DNA from: Cerioporus squamosus
Taxonomy: Eukaryota > Basidiomycota > Agaricomycetes > Polyporales > Polyporaceae
DNA: 30,308 nt
Assembly: GCA_022592435.1 (NCBI GenBank)
Contig: JABYQS010000326.1
Coordinates: 1-30,308, forward strand
Reading direction: 5' to 3'
The notes below the pieces were generated by a model that had not been told where the DNA came from, did not search any database, and was given only the letters and a program-made list of their open reading frames with translations. The translations under genes were made by a program, and so were the position numbers. Positions 1-9,792 of this stretch are shown here, piece after piece. Position 1 is the first letter of the stretch. The number at the start of each line of letters is the position of its first letter.

Positions 1-2769
1 AACGGGCGAAAGTTTGCCAAGCACGGCGATCCGTCGCCTCAAGGCCAGGACCGCGTGAAAACGACAGACACGTAGGACGCTGAAAGTGGCACCTCGGGCT
101 GCAGATCCATGTGAGCACTCCATGTATACGCGTGCACGCGTTCGCGACCCAGCCCCTGACGACGACATCGGGTTCTGCGGCGTAGCACACTTTGCAAAGC
201 ACATCACCCGCGGGCGAAACGAGAATAATGACTGCTGCTTCGTGGATCCTCTTCCATCGGTACGTCTCTAGTCTCGTTCAGACGCTGAGGACACCGTGAT
301 GGTCGTGAAAGGGAAGCCTGCTTCTACGAGATGATCGGGACTAAGACCAAGCCCTGACCGTGTTTGAGGCATGGTTTTGGTTCCGAAATCTCTGCCCCGT
401 CTCCTCCGCAATGTGGAGGAGGCAGGATCACGCTTGCTATGGCTGATATATGGCTGATAAGAGACTAGGGCATCAAGTATCAAGTCAGAACCACGGAGGA
501 TATTGCGCCAAGCAGGCATGGTCCAGTTCTGGGCCCCGGGATCACCCATCGCGTTGACTCCCCTCGCTAATCCTAGTCTCGTTGTTCAGGGTACGTCTCC
601 ATACATGCGCCCATCTGTAGCAGGATAGGTTTCAACACGAGCTGTGCATCGACAGCCTGAGCTGCAGACTCGTCTCAGCCAAAACCGATCCACCCCACCG
701 CACTGCACAGGCCCATCGCAATCGGACGAGACAAGTCATCGAATTCCATGATTCGTACGATGCCCATATAGGACAGATGGGTGACGCATCAAGGACAGTT
801 CTACAATATCTGATTCGTGCGCCTTCCAACTCGGAGGGCCGGGAGGTCAGCATTGGTGGTTCTGTTTTGAACGCCCTACCGTACCATCTGGTGTTCTGTT
901 ATGGCTGAACGCGACGCTTCGAGTCCCTTGTAAGTACTCTCGCGCATCTCAGAATAGCCCTCGAACACTACCGTATAATGGTTACGCTACAGTGTTTCCT
1001 CGGGCATCTCGAGCATGCCGCGTGTGAACAATCAGGTACTCCCGGCCCTATGCGCGACTGCTCAGGAGCTCCCTGCTGGGAACCAGCTTCGGTGACCTGG
1101 AGGTGTTGCTCTTGTGAGTCTTACGCCAGTCGATAGACGCTTGGGAATGGTATCAGTGAGACTTCGGTGATTTTCTGAATGGCGTGCTCGCTCATCTTCA
1201 GTATCCGCAGACGCTCGCAGAACATCAGACCCGCAATGTGTGCATCCCAATAACTATTACTGGCCCAGTGCTGCATTAGCAAACTTCCCACATGTCGATA
1301 CTTATTCTTTCTGATCTCTCCTAGCCACCCCGGAAGTGCACGGATGCGACGCATTGCAGTTCACTGCTCTCGACCTCCCGATACGTCTACTGATCAAGTC
1401 GGGCCCGGGGATGCCCCGCCTGAATAGTACAGTACTGGGGTAGGACCCATCTCCATCATGCATGGCGGATGCCGCATCCCGCACAGCGGAACCGTCCCCC
1501 TAGCAGCGCTAGCGGTCGGTCGGACAAGTCGGCGGTCTGTAGTATTCTTCCACCACCTTGCATCTCCTGTACGTGTCGGTAAGTCATCAGTACGTCGTCT
1601 GATCTGTTGATTGTACGCTGAGCACTAGTCGTCTCGTTGGACTCGGAAGGGCGATTCCAACGATCCGGTGTAGGAAGACGCGCCACAAACCGAGGCGGCT
1701 GCCGCCGCTGGCAAGCTCTCGGGAAGCAATGAGACGTGTGAGTATGCGGCCCCGACCGAGCGTCGCATAGCTCGTGTAACATAGTACTGACCTGAGGCTT
1801 GGTGTCGCGTGCTAGCAGGTACAGCTCATTGCGATCGTCTTGCGGAACAGGCCGTGGGGCAAGATATATCCAGGGCACCTTATCCCGCGTGCCATGTACG
1901 AGCCTTTCGCACATGGACATATTTTGTCTTGACTTACCTGCTTGGCCCTGTACTTCAGCCATTCTCACGCATCTCAAGGCCGCTCACAGAGACCCGCAAC
2001 ACCACGGGCAGCATGTTACTAGGCTGAGCTGTTGAGCTGGATTGCGTCTACCAAGACACACTAGTACGTACGGTGGCCGTCCATGTCGTCGGGCATGACA
2101 TTGATTATGATTGGCTTGTAGAACGACTAGTCCCGCAGCCGGGCGAATGGAGCTTCGAGTAGCGGATTTGAGGTCGGATGGGTCGTCCAGCACGACCGCG
2201 ACGTCTCGTATGATGATGGCGGCAGCGGCGGACAACGCTCAGGGCGCGGGATGGCGGTGAAAGGGAAGAGAGAAGCAGGGCGGCGTCGATCCGCCTCGCG
2301 ACTTCCTTGCCAAACCCACTGCCCGCCTTCTGTACTAGAGCGTCCAGCCTGCGGGCGAGTCGCGAAAGGTGCCACACGCTTCTCAATGGCGGCATATCGC
2401 GACGTCAACGAGTGCTGTATAGTCGCTCTCCCGTACCCTTTCTGTTCGCGATGCGCTGACGGCTTTATCCTACCACATAAGTAGTAGCCCTGATACTGGC
2501 AAGCCTCCAGCCCATGCACAAGAAGAGCGAGATGATCTTGCTCTGCAGGAGTCTAGTTGCACTGGCATGACGTTCGGTGAGTGGTGAGCTGAGGCGTTGG
2601 CTATGCGTTTGCGCTGATGTGGTTGTCTACTATGGTAGAGACGCAGACTGGATTCGTACTGGACGTCCCACTCGCGTATCAAGCACCTCGAAGGTCCATC
2701 GGCCGCGTCTCACTCTAGACTTGTGCTCGCCACACAGGGGCAGATTGCTCGAGCACGGTCCGCGTCCTC
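1..2769. other. no confidently assigned gene
   Basis: I could not build a convincing gene here. Open frames are short and appear on both strands. The most protein-like stretch is a minus-strand frame at 1456-1977, which contains a run beginning VPWIYLAPRPVP and passes an internal GTCAGT that could be a splice donor. A second is the minus frame at 1121-1354. Neither has a recognisable domain or a matching chain of introns. Several GTAAGT/GTACGT and CAG sites suggest some spliced coding sequence may be present, so this is called unresolved rather than empty. Confidence 0.3.
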
Positions 2770-3080
2770 GTAAGTACATCGGCACTCTTGATTGATATCC
2801 TGACGGACTGACTATTCCATGTCCTCGCAGATCTCGCGACCGAAGCTGCGTTCAAGTCGGCGGACCTCGGGCAGTCTTACCGGACGCAATGGATGATTCG
2901 GTGAGTGGCAATATTCTCCGACTTGCAATCACGCGGCTTAGTTGCGTCCTCCAATGTGTTTTTACTAGGGGCGGCGCGGCAACATGCACATTGCGAGCGC
3001 ACCCAGCTCGAGACGTCGATTTGTTGGGAGTTCGGAAGCTCTTCGCCGGTGAATCCGACGCAGCCTCAGTGATTGAGTAG
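2770..3080 (+). other. possible spliced exons, unknown product
   Basis: Two candidate plus-strand introns have good signals: 2770-2830 (61 nt, GTAAGT, CTGAC branch-like site, CAG) and 2901-2968 (68 nt, GTGAGT to TAG). The enclosed 70-nt exon joins in frame to a reading that includes RDVDLLGVRKLFAGESDAAS and ends at a stop at 3078-3080. The exon upstream of 2770 is open in all three frames, so the frame is not fixed, and no domain is recognised. It could be the end of a small gene, a decayed gene, or chance. Nothing links it securely to the better-supported exons at 5227-5761. Confidence 0.25.
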
Positions 3081-3550
3081 AATAGAGCATTCCTATCCGG
3101 ACAAGCCATCACTGCAAGTTCGCAGGGAAACGACGCAACGCAGCTCATAGATCGAGTCTAACAGAAGACTGCAAGTGGACGACGTCTGTGAGTTTCTCGC
3201 TGACCTCGGAGTCCTCGAGCGGGAATACCGGAGGTTAACGCAAAGAGGGGTCGAGAGAGCGCACTCGGAGGTCTGTTGCAGAGCCTGAACTATATATTCC
3301 GGCCTGTGTACGTAAGTAGACACACGAGAATATAGCCGTCTCTCTTGATCGAAACTGCGAGTGCGATTGCGAGTGTCGTCCCCTCCTCCCCTCCTCTCCT
3401 CCCCCAGATATCTTCCTGATACAACGTCTTCTGCTGCGACAGACATGGCCCCGGCCCCGGCCGCCGGAGCCTAGCCACATCCGTACACGCTTTGCAGGCC
3501 GCAAATGCGCGTGAGATGGCGCATGGAGAGATAGAAGACCCGCGACTCAC

Positions 3551-4633
3551 CCGCGACTCATCTGCAGGACGAGGTTAAAGCGCTGAAGGACAGCTGTGAA
3601 TCGCGGCCACAGAAACCGAAGCTGTCCCTGAGATGGAGTGTCGACAAGCAGGGACGAGCTCTTCGTACTTGTCTGCTGCCTGTATGCCAACGCACGTCAG
3701 GCCCAGTTCTGGCGCATCACCAGATAGAGATAGGCAGCAACTCGGGATGGCAGATCATGAACGAAACACGTACGTTTGCTGCGCATCGTTGAAGAACGCA
3801 GACTGGTTTGCGTCCTGGACGGTCTTAGCCCGCGGCCTCTTCCCCCTCGTTGAGTTGAGTCGGATAGCCTGCTGGAGGTCACGTTCCTCCGCCGTCATCC
3901 TCTGCCTCGCCTGCTGCTCCTCCACCGTCCTCTTGTCCTCCTCGGGAGCCATCATCGGCTCCGGGAACGCTCTGAGAGCGTCTGCGATCGCTGTCGTTGT
4001 CGTCGCCGTCCTCCCTCGCCCCGTGGACCATACGATTCCGCATCATCTCGCGATTCGGTCGCACGTGGCGCAAGCGCAAGCATGCAGGGGGTTTGTGAAA
4101 TCCTTGGCCTTCTAACGGACGTTCGCCCGCCGATCCTTGAGGCTTGCGCCTTCCGTCAACGTACTAGAAACCTCCAGTGTCTTGTTGAAACAGACATTGT
4201 CCCTGACAACGTCCTCTGAGCCGGCATGAAAGAGGCAATCAAGTGCGGTAGGAGACTGCGGGACATGATCAGACAGTGCGCTATGTGCGCCGCGATGTAC
4301 GTACGTTGGACGCGTGACGCCAGTCTTGCCCTTGTCTTGCGGCCGCTTGCCGAGCAATCCCATGATCTCTACGAAGTGGCTCCCGCGCTGGGTATTGGAG
4401 AGATTTTCTGAGAGTGAATGGCCGTCACAGCACTCACTGCCCAGCTGCGTATCTGCGTACCCAATGGCCCCAATAGGTGGCTCGAGGTCGCAAGACATCA
4501 CCCCGCGAACTTGAGCGTGGACATCCGAGTAGCCCTGATGGAGTTCTTCAACTTCTGACGGTACGGACGAAGGCCTTCCCAAGGCGTCGCATGCTGGACA
4601 TCGTGAATCAATCGTCAAGCAAGCGGAGAGCAA
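3551..4633 (-). CDS. multi-exon hypothetical gene (partial model)
   Basis: The firmest part is two exons. Exon 3774-3955 or slightly longer encodes a charged, helix-like stretch (EEDKRTVEEQQARQRMTAEE, then a basic GKRPRAK run). It is followed by an intron 3680-3773 (94 nt, GTACGT donor, CTGAC branch site, ACAG acceptor) and exon 3551-3679, which ends at a GTGAGT donor. The phase-2 junction keeps the frame. Upstream, less certain exons are 4165-4255 and about 4305-4633, separated by a 49-nt intron (4256-4304), with another possible intron at 4112-4164. The frame from 4111 into the charged exon needs a weak GTGCGA donor. The 3' end beyond 3551 was not resolved. No domain is recognised. The charged region suggests a nuclear or coiled-coil-like protein, but this is only composition. 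A competing plus-strand reading of 3560-3768 is open but needs a 32-nt intron. Confidence 0.4.
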
Positions 4634-5226
4634 GTTGTACGATGTCGTCCCAGGATAATCCCGTGCATATCGCGGTGGGTGTCAACACACTGAATACTGA
4701 GCGGTCGCGCTAGGTCGACCGTCGTGGACGATGGTTGAAGATAATGAACAGCCTACGACCAGCCTACGACTCGGCACCGATAGTGCCGAGGCGCTCGTTG
4801 CGCAGCCTCTGCCAAGACTCATTATGTAAACGCGCGTTACATCCTCCTCTAGCAAGCTGCTCAAGACGCGCCTCGCCTCCTTCCGTCCTCGACCCGCTCT
4901 CTCTTAAGTGCTGTCCTGTTATTCTCTTCGACGCAGTGGTCTTCTGCGTTCTGCGCCCTCTCCGTCCTCCTCGACTGTCTCCTCGCGCGTCTCTTCCGCT
5001 CCCGGCCGCCGCCCTCCAACGCATGCACTCCGGAATTCGCGTATGTTCACTATGGTGGGAGGAAACAGAGCGAGCTGTAGGTACGCTATATTGCGTACGC
5101 CGTGTAAGCCAGATATACACTGATTGTCCAACTACGCCGTCCCGCGCTCCGATGCTCGAGTGACTTCCCGGTCGTCGCTCGTCCAATCGCTTCGCGATCT
5201 ATACTGGACGCTTGTGCTACTTACAG

Positions 5227-5761
5227 GCCACTTATGTTAGGGCTTCTGCAAAGCTTCCGAGTCAAGTCTTTCCGACCAGTGGACAACTCGCTGTCGCCGT
5301 TCATGGCGTTTACGTGAGTATCGTACTTGCCTGTCTCACGATGACTGCGTCTCACGCATCTACCCCAGACAGTGGCTCACTCGGACCTCAGGAGGCCTCT
5401 GGATACGTCGCGCATGTCTGCCCGACAGGCCTCCATGCGGCACTTACGCCGCAACTATGATCTCTGCTGCGACACTCCCGCCGTCTCTTCTCCGACTCGC
5501 CAGGTACGTCCCAGCAGCTCTCGCCCGTCTTGCCTTGTCGCTTAGACCTCCCTTGAACAGTCCGAGCTTATCGTGCGCTCGCCCGACGCGATCTGCAGTG
5601 TGCAGACCGCTTTCCTGCCTCCCGTCGTCAGAGATCAGCCCTCGCCCTTGCGCTGGACCCGGCACGTCCTACAGAATCTAGTCTTCGAGCTGTCAGGCTT
5701 TTCTCGTTATTTGTGCTCAGGACCCGACGAAGTGCTGTTATACACGATCGCACTTCGGTAA
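5227..5761 (+). CDS. last three exons of a spliced hypothetical gene
   Basis: Three exons are all whole-codon length and phase 0: 5227-5313 (29 codons), 5369-5503 (45 codons) and 5561-5761 (67 codons including TAA). The introns are 5314-5368 (55 nt, GTGAGT to CCCCAG) and 5504-5560 (57 nt, GTACGT to AACAG), typical basidiomycete sizes. The predicted C-terminal 140 residues look like a folded protein, with a basic stretch (ASMRHLRRNYD) and an amphipathic segment (RWTRHVLQNLVFELSGFSRY). The 5' part was not resolved: the acceptor before 5227 (TTACAG) is good, but I found no convincing donor 50-70 nt upstream. I do not recognise the family. The gene converges on the GEN1-like gene, leaving about 190 bp between the two stop codons, enough only for short 3' UTRs. 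Confidence 0.55.
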
Positions 5762-5951
5762 CGTCTACGAGCGTGCTACCATGTGCTCTCCCCCTCCGAG
5801 TACACGGAGCACGATTCCGCGCTGTCTGATTGTTCCTGCTTCAGGTACACGACCACCTGTCACCGAGTTTTGCGTTGAGCTCTACAATCCCGTCATAGAG
5901 AGCAGATGCAATTCACACTCGACTACTGTAGAGACCCGATATGACTGCATG

Positions 5952-8364
5952 TCACTCGCTGTCACTGGATATGTAAATGATAGAATGAGCTTTTGCGCGC
6001 TTCTGGACTGGCCCTTCCGGTGGAGGCGTAGCCTCTCCCTCTGCTTCGCTGGAGATGTATATGACCGAAACGGAGCGAGCACGCTTCCGAGAAGAAAAGG
6101 CGGAGACAGAATTGGAGGCGGAGGCGGAGGCGGAGGTGGAGGCGGAGGCGGAGGTGGAGGCAGAAGAGTTCACTTGGCTCCGCTCGCAAGCGCTTTTCAG
6201 CGGAGAGGCAGCACCATGGTGTGCAACCTTCCGTGTGCGCAGCGATTCGAAGTTAACGCACTTCGCCTTCTCGTCGAGATCCATTGGAAATGGTCTGAGC
6301 GGACGGGACTGGGGCGTCGTCACAATGTGCGGTGCGGGGGTTCCTGCTGACGCCTTCGAACAGGACGTCACCCACGCATCGAGAGGACCTCTGTGTACTT
6401 CCATTGCTCCGGCCCCAGTGGGAAATGGCGCATCTTGCGTGTTATGCAACAGCGAAGGATCCGATGTTTCTGAGACGATCCGAGTCTGGGGACATCTACC
6501 GGCTTCTGCGCTGCGTCAGCTCAAGCTCTAACGAAAGTCAATCGAACAGCAGACCCACTCTGCGTCGCCGATTTGTGCGACTTCGTATATTTTCTCGTGG
6601 GTCCCTCGTTCCTACGCGTCTTGCTGTTCGTGTAGTCATCCACAAGAGCAGGTTCAACCAACTGGACCATGCATGCGGGTATCCACAACCTCTGCGGCGC
6701 GCTTAGCGGCGTGGTTTCGCTGGTTTCGGGAAAAAGCTCTGTGCTAGAGTTCTCTTGTCAATATGTCACATACATCGGCACGTCAGAAACAGAATCCTCA
6801 CCGCTGCAACGCTTGCCCAATCTCAGCCTCCTGTAGTAGAAACCGAACCTCCACTCTGTATTCTAACAGATCGTCCGTCGCAGGAACCTGTCTTTTTGAG
6901 CAGATCTTCGTAAGTCGTAGATCGAGGACGAGCGGTTGAAGCGCCCCAGAGTTGAGATCCTCCGCGGGACCAGTAACTTGATTCGCATGCGGTAGATCCA
7001 CGTCCGAGCGGTCCGATTTGTTACGTACTCGCAGAGCTTGCTTGGTCTCGACGTCCTTTGGGGCAGCGCGCTGAGGTGGATTTGGTGAGATAACGGAGAC
7101 TAAGGCCTTGTTACGGAGGAGGCGAATTACTGAGGACTGCAGGAGCTGCGTGATGATACTAGGGACGGAAGTCCAGCCGAAGTTCTTCCTACAGAATGAC
7201 GCGATCTTCTGCATGTCGGGTTGCGCATCCCAACGTAGCTGACCCTTCAGAATGGAGAGACCGACGTTGGCAGACGTTACGGGTTGGCAGTACGATAAGA
7301 GGGTGTCGAAAGGAGGGAACGTCTCATGTATCTGGGCGGCAAGAGCGGGCAATTTGCACCTCAACATTCCATGGGAATTCGTCCTAAGCTCCACTCGGAC
7401 TTGCTCTCTCCATCCAACCATGAATAGCTCCAGGTCTTTGCGGGTCGACCCGATTGCTGCATGGAAGAGTGAGTCCCCGAAGCCACACCTCGCCAATGCG
7501 TGGGCTGTAGCGATACCGCATCCCGAAAGGCCTTCATCGTAGTCTCCGCCGCTGAACAAAGCGATCAAAATCAGACCTCCTTGAGTGATTCGTAGCTCCG
7601 ACGATATGTCCTGAATGGTGTACGTCATGGGGTGCTGGTGATCAGACTTCGCAGTGGCAACAGCGTTCGTTAGGGTTCGTGTTTGGTTTCCCGCCAGACC
7701 TGTGGGACTAGAGCTGTTGCGCACCTCCATGAGCATCAAGTAAAGTACGCTGTTGATCTTAGTACACCTACTTCTGTATGACCAGGCGAGCACCAAACAA
7801 GAGAGCGTCGACATCGTCTGTGAGGACCGCATCAATGAGGCCGACTGCATTCAGATACGCTAGTTCCGCTTCCGCTTCCCCGGGCGCCTGAATGCAACGC
7901 TTCAGCGTGCACGCATGACCTTAGCAAAACGGGATCTACTCACCACTCGCCATGGAATCGCAAGGACAGACAGAAGCTCTTGGAACTTCCGAGCTAACCA
8001 ATGCTCTCTGCCATGCACGTTCTTGCCTCGTTTCACAGCTGGGCGAGAAGGTCCGTCGAAGACGACGAGAGGCAAAAACGGCTTCCCCGTGAAGCGCGCC
8101 ATACGATAAAACAACACCCTGAGCGCAGGATTGTTTCCACCAGAGGCTCCTCCATTTGTAGCGTGGTACAGCCATATACTCGCGTCGATTCCGATACGAT
8201 AGCCTCGTTCACCGCGGGGGTTTGCCACAAAGCCATCAGTGACGGCGAGATGGGTCATCGAACGCGGCTTGCCTGCAGGTAGCAGGAGCTATCATCTACG
8301 GTTAGCATCGTTTGCGCCAACAGGACGAGCCATCACTTACCTCCCAAAGATTCTTTACTCCCAT
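5952..8364 (-). CDS. GEN1/Yen1-like XPG-family structure-specific nuclease
   Basis: Six-exon model, predicted 713 aa: exons 8364-8341, 8288-7944, 7887-7772, 7713-6802, 6743-6533 and 6485-5952. Introns of 52, 56, 58, 58 and 47 nt all begin GT and end AG and keep frame. The start gives MGVKNLWE, the conserved XPG/Rad2 N-terminus. XPG-N residues: D43 in RIGIDASIW and D86 in VVFDGP. XPG-I residues: E127/E129/E131 in APGEAEAE, D147/D148/D150 in LTDDVD, and D219 in SGGDYDEG. All expected metal-binding acids are present, so it should be catalytically competent. Family role: Mg-dependent cleavage of flaps, forks or Holliday junctions in the nucleus; the exact substrate here is inferred. The tail has a Ser/Ala/Thr repeat encoded by GGAGGC-type repeats at 6114-6163, basic clusters (RKRAR, QKRAK), and two SIM-like motifs (VIYISSEAE about 677, IIYISSDSE at the end). 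The last intron (6486-6532) is short with a GTTAGA donor; without it the protein stops at 6521 after 539 aa and loses the SIM tail. Basidiomycetes often carry many paralogs of this PIN-like group. Confidence 0.88.
6114..6163. repeat. GGAGGC/GGAGGT hexanucleotide repeat
   Basis: A run of about eight imperfect 6-bp units lies inside the last exon of the GEN1-like gene. Read on the minus strand it encodes the Ser-Ala/Ser-Thr low-complexity linker just before the nuclear-localisation-like and SIM-like motifs. Being a hexamer, copy-number change would lengthen or shorten the linker without a frameshift. Confidence 0.8.
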
Positions 8365-8379
8365 GGCGGAGCTGCGGCG

Positions 8380-9267
8380 ACAGCTGTGAGTAGTAGGCAG
8401 GTAAGACTGCGTGGGAACCTTGTGAATTCTCGAGACTCGTGGAGTAGACTCTCGGGGCGCGATGTAGTACTACCCTTGCCCATTACGATGCCGAAAATCT
8501 CAGTGCATAGCGCCTTCCTGCCGTCTGAGATGGTCCGCGGACAGTAGAGGCCGGTGAAGTCAGCCCACAATCCAGGGTACGCCCTTATTTATCCTCTCAG
8601 CTGCATATGTCACATGGAGATACGTAGGACGTACAGAGTGAAATTCTCACACCGAAGGAAGATCCACCGCGATCATGAATATCAGCAAGTCTGCTTCAGG
8701 TGCTGAAGTGGCACCGGAGCGCCGACCCGCCTGAACAAGAGCACAATCCACATTATGTACACACGGCTTTGGCAGTGGAGTGGCGAGGTACTTACAGTGA
8801 CGTGCCCCGCAGATCGGTCAAGAAGGCGTCGGCGATTCGCGCTCCCCAGGATCACCGGCTGGAACAACGGCTACTGGATGGGCATGCTTGAGACGGTATC
8901 GACAGATCATTGGCGGGGCGAAACCTACGTCAGTTGTTGAAGCGTAAAGCTGCTCAACTTGAGGGACGGCGGAACGCCCGCCCGGCTACCCCAAGCCGAC
9001 GGCAGCCTCATCAGGAGAGGACATGTCAACAGCACGGGATATGCTGTTCAAGGAAGGGGAGTACGCATCCGACTCTGGGCCTCGTCAATCCAAGGGGAAG
9101 AGCGAAGGCGACCAACGAAGCTGCGAGGTGATGGACATCGGTCTTAGAAGCGGGTGGCACCTGAGGAGATCTGCGAAGGATGTGAATGGCTGTCGGACGA
9201 CCCTCATTCCGAAGAACAGTCGATGATCTTACTCCGACCATGACAGCAGAGAAGGTCGCACGCAGAG
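8380..9267. other. intergenic stretch, no gene seen
   Basis: This lies upstream of the GEN1-like start at 8364, so its left end should hold that gene's promoter. No clear TATA box or other motif stands out. Open frames on both strands are short and have no convincing intron chain or domain. Confidence 0.4.
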
Positions 9268-9515
9268 TACTGTAGAGTTTCGACCGATGCGGCGCGTCAC
9301 AGGTCACAGGGACCTCCGCCGCACCGCATCGTGCTGTAGGTCACAGGTCACGGCCCCTTTGGGGCCCCCATTTTCGCGTTTTGGCTCGGTTTTCGGGCGG
9401 TTAGCAGGCCAAATCAGGCAAATTTTGGGCGCCTCCGCTCCGCTCCGGCGACTGCGGGCGGTTACAGGTCACACCCCGCTGGGGCCTGCACCGCATCGGT
9501 CGAAACTCTACAGTA
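9268..9515. mobile_element. Tc1/mariner-type MITE with TA duplication
   Basis: A perfect 25-bp inverted repeat bounds the element: 9268-9292 and 9491-9515, left arm TACTGTAGAGTTTCGACCGA followed by TGCGG. The outermost bases on both sides are TA, so the element proper is most simply 9270-9513 (244 bp, ends CTGTAGAG...CTCTACAG) flanked by a duplicated TA, as in Tc1/mariner derivatives. The interior holds three copies of a GGT(C/T)ACAGG motif and a GC-rich palindrome, but no coding sequence. Perfect arms imply recent insertion. The transposase that mobilises it is not in the window. Confidence 0.85.
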
Positions 9516-9637
9516 GCCTTCAGCAACACTTTACATGTTCTCGAGGGGCAAGCCTCCTTGGAGTCGATTTACGGGGTGGTCACTACGGCTCCTGATTAGC
9601 GGTGTAGAGAGTTGAGTCATCCCAGGCCTACCAGTGA

Positions 9638-9647
9638 TTTTTTTTTT
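9638..9647 (-). other. LINE poly(A) tail (3' end)
   Basis: A run of ten T on the plus strand follows CCTACCAGTGA. On the minus strand it lies about 145 nt past the ORF2 stop, which is where a LINE poly(A) tail is expected. It marks the 3' boundary of the element. Confidence 0.75.
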
Positions 9648-9792
9648 GGTGGAGCGCATGGTGTCCCGAGCCACATTGGTCCCCAGAGGGGCTTGTCGTG
9701 TAGCTCATGATCGATGAGTATAGACCAGACGCGCTAGGCAACACCTCCAAGGGTTGAAAACCCCGGACGTGTAGCCATAAATAATAACATCG

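Noticed and set aside
3560..3768. Plus-strand exon-like reading (DEVKALKDSCES...)
   Set aside because: Its only intron option downstream would be 32 nt. The minus strand has a 94-nt intron with a proper branch site and consistent phase, so the minus reading is preferred.
5781..6531. Plus frames with Gly-rich or Glu/Ala-rich runs opposite the GEN1-like tail
   Set aside because: The runs are produced by the GGAGGC hexamer; the minus strand is the coding strand, supported by spliced frame and motifs.
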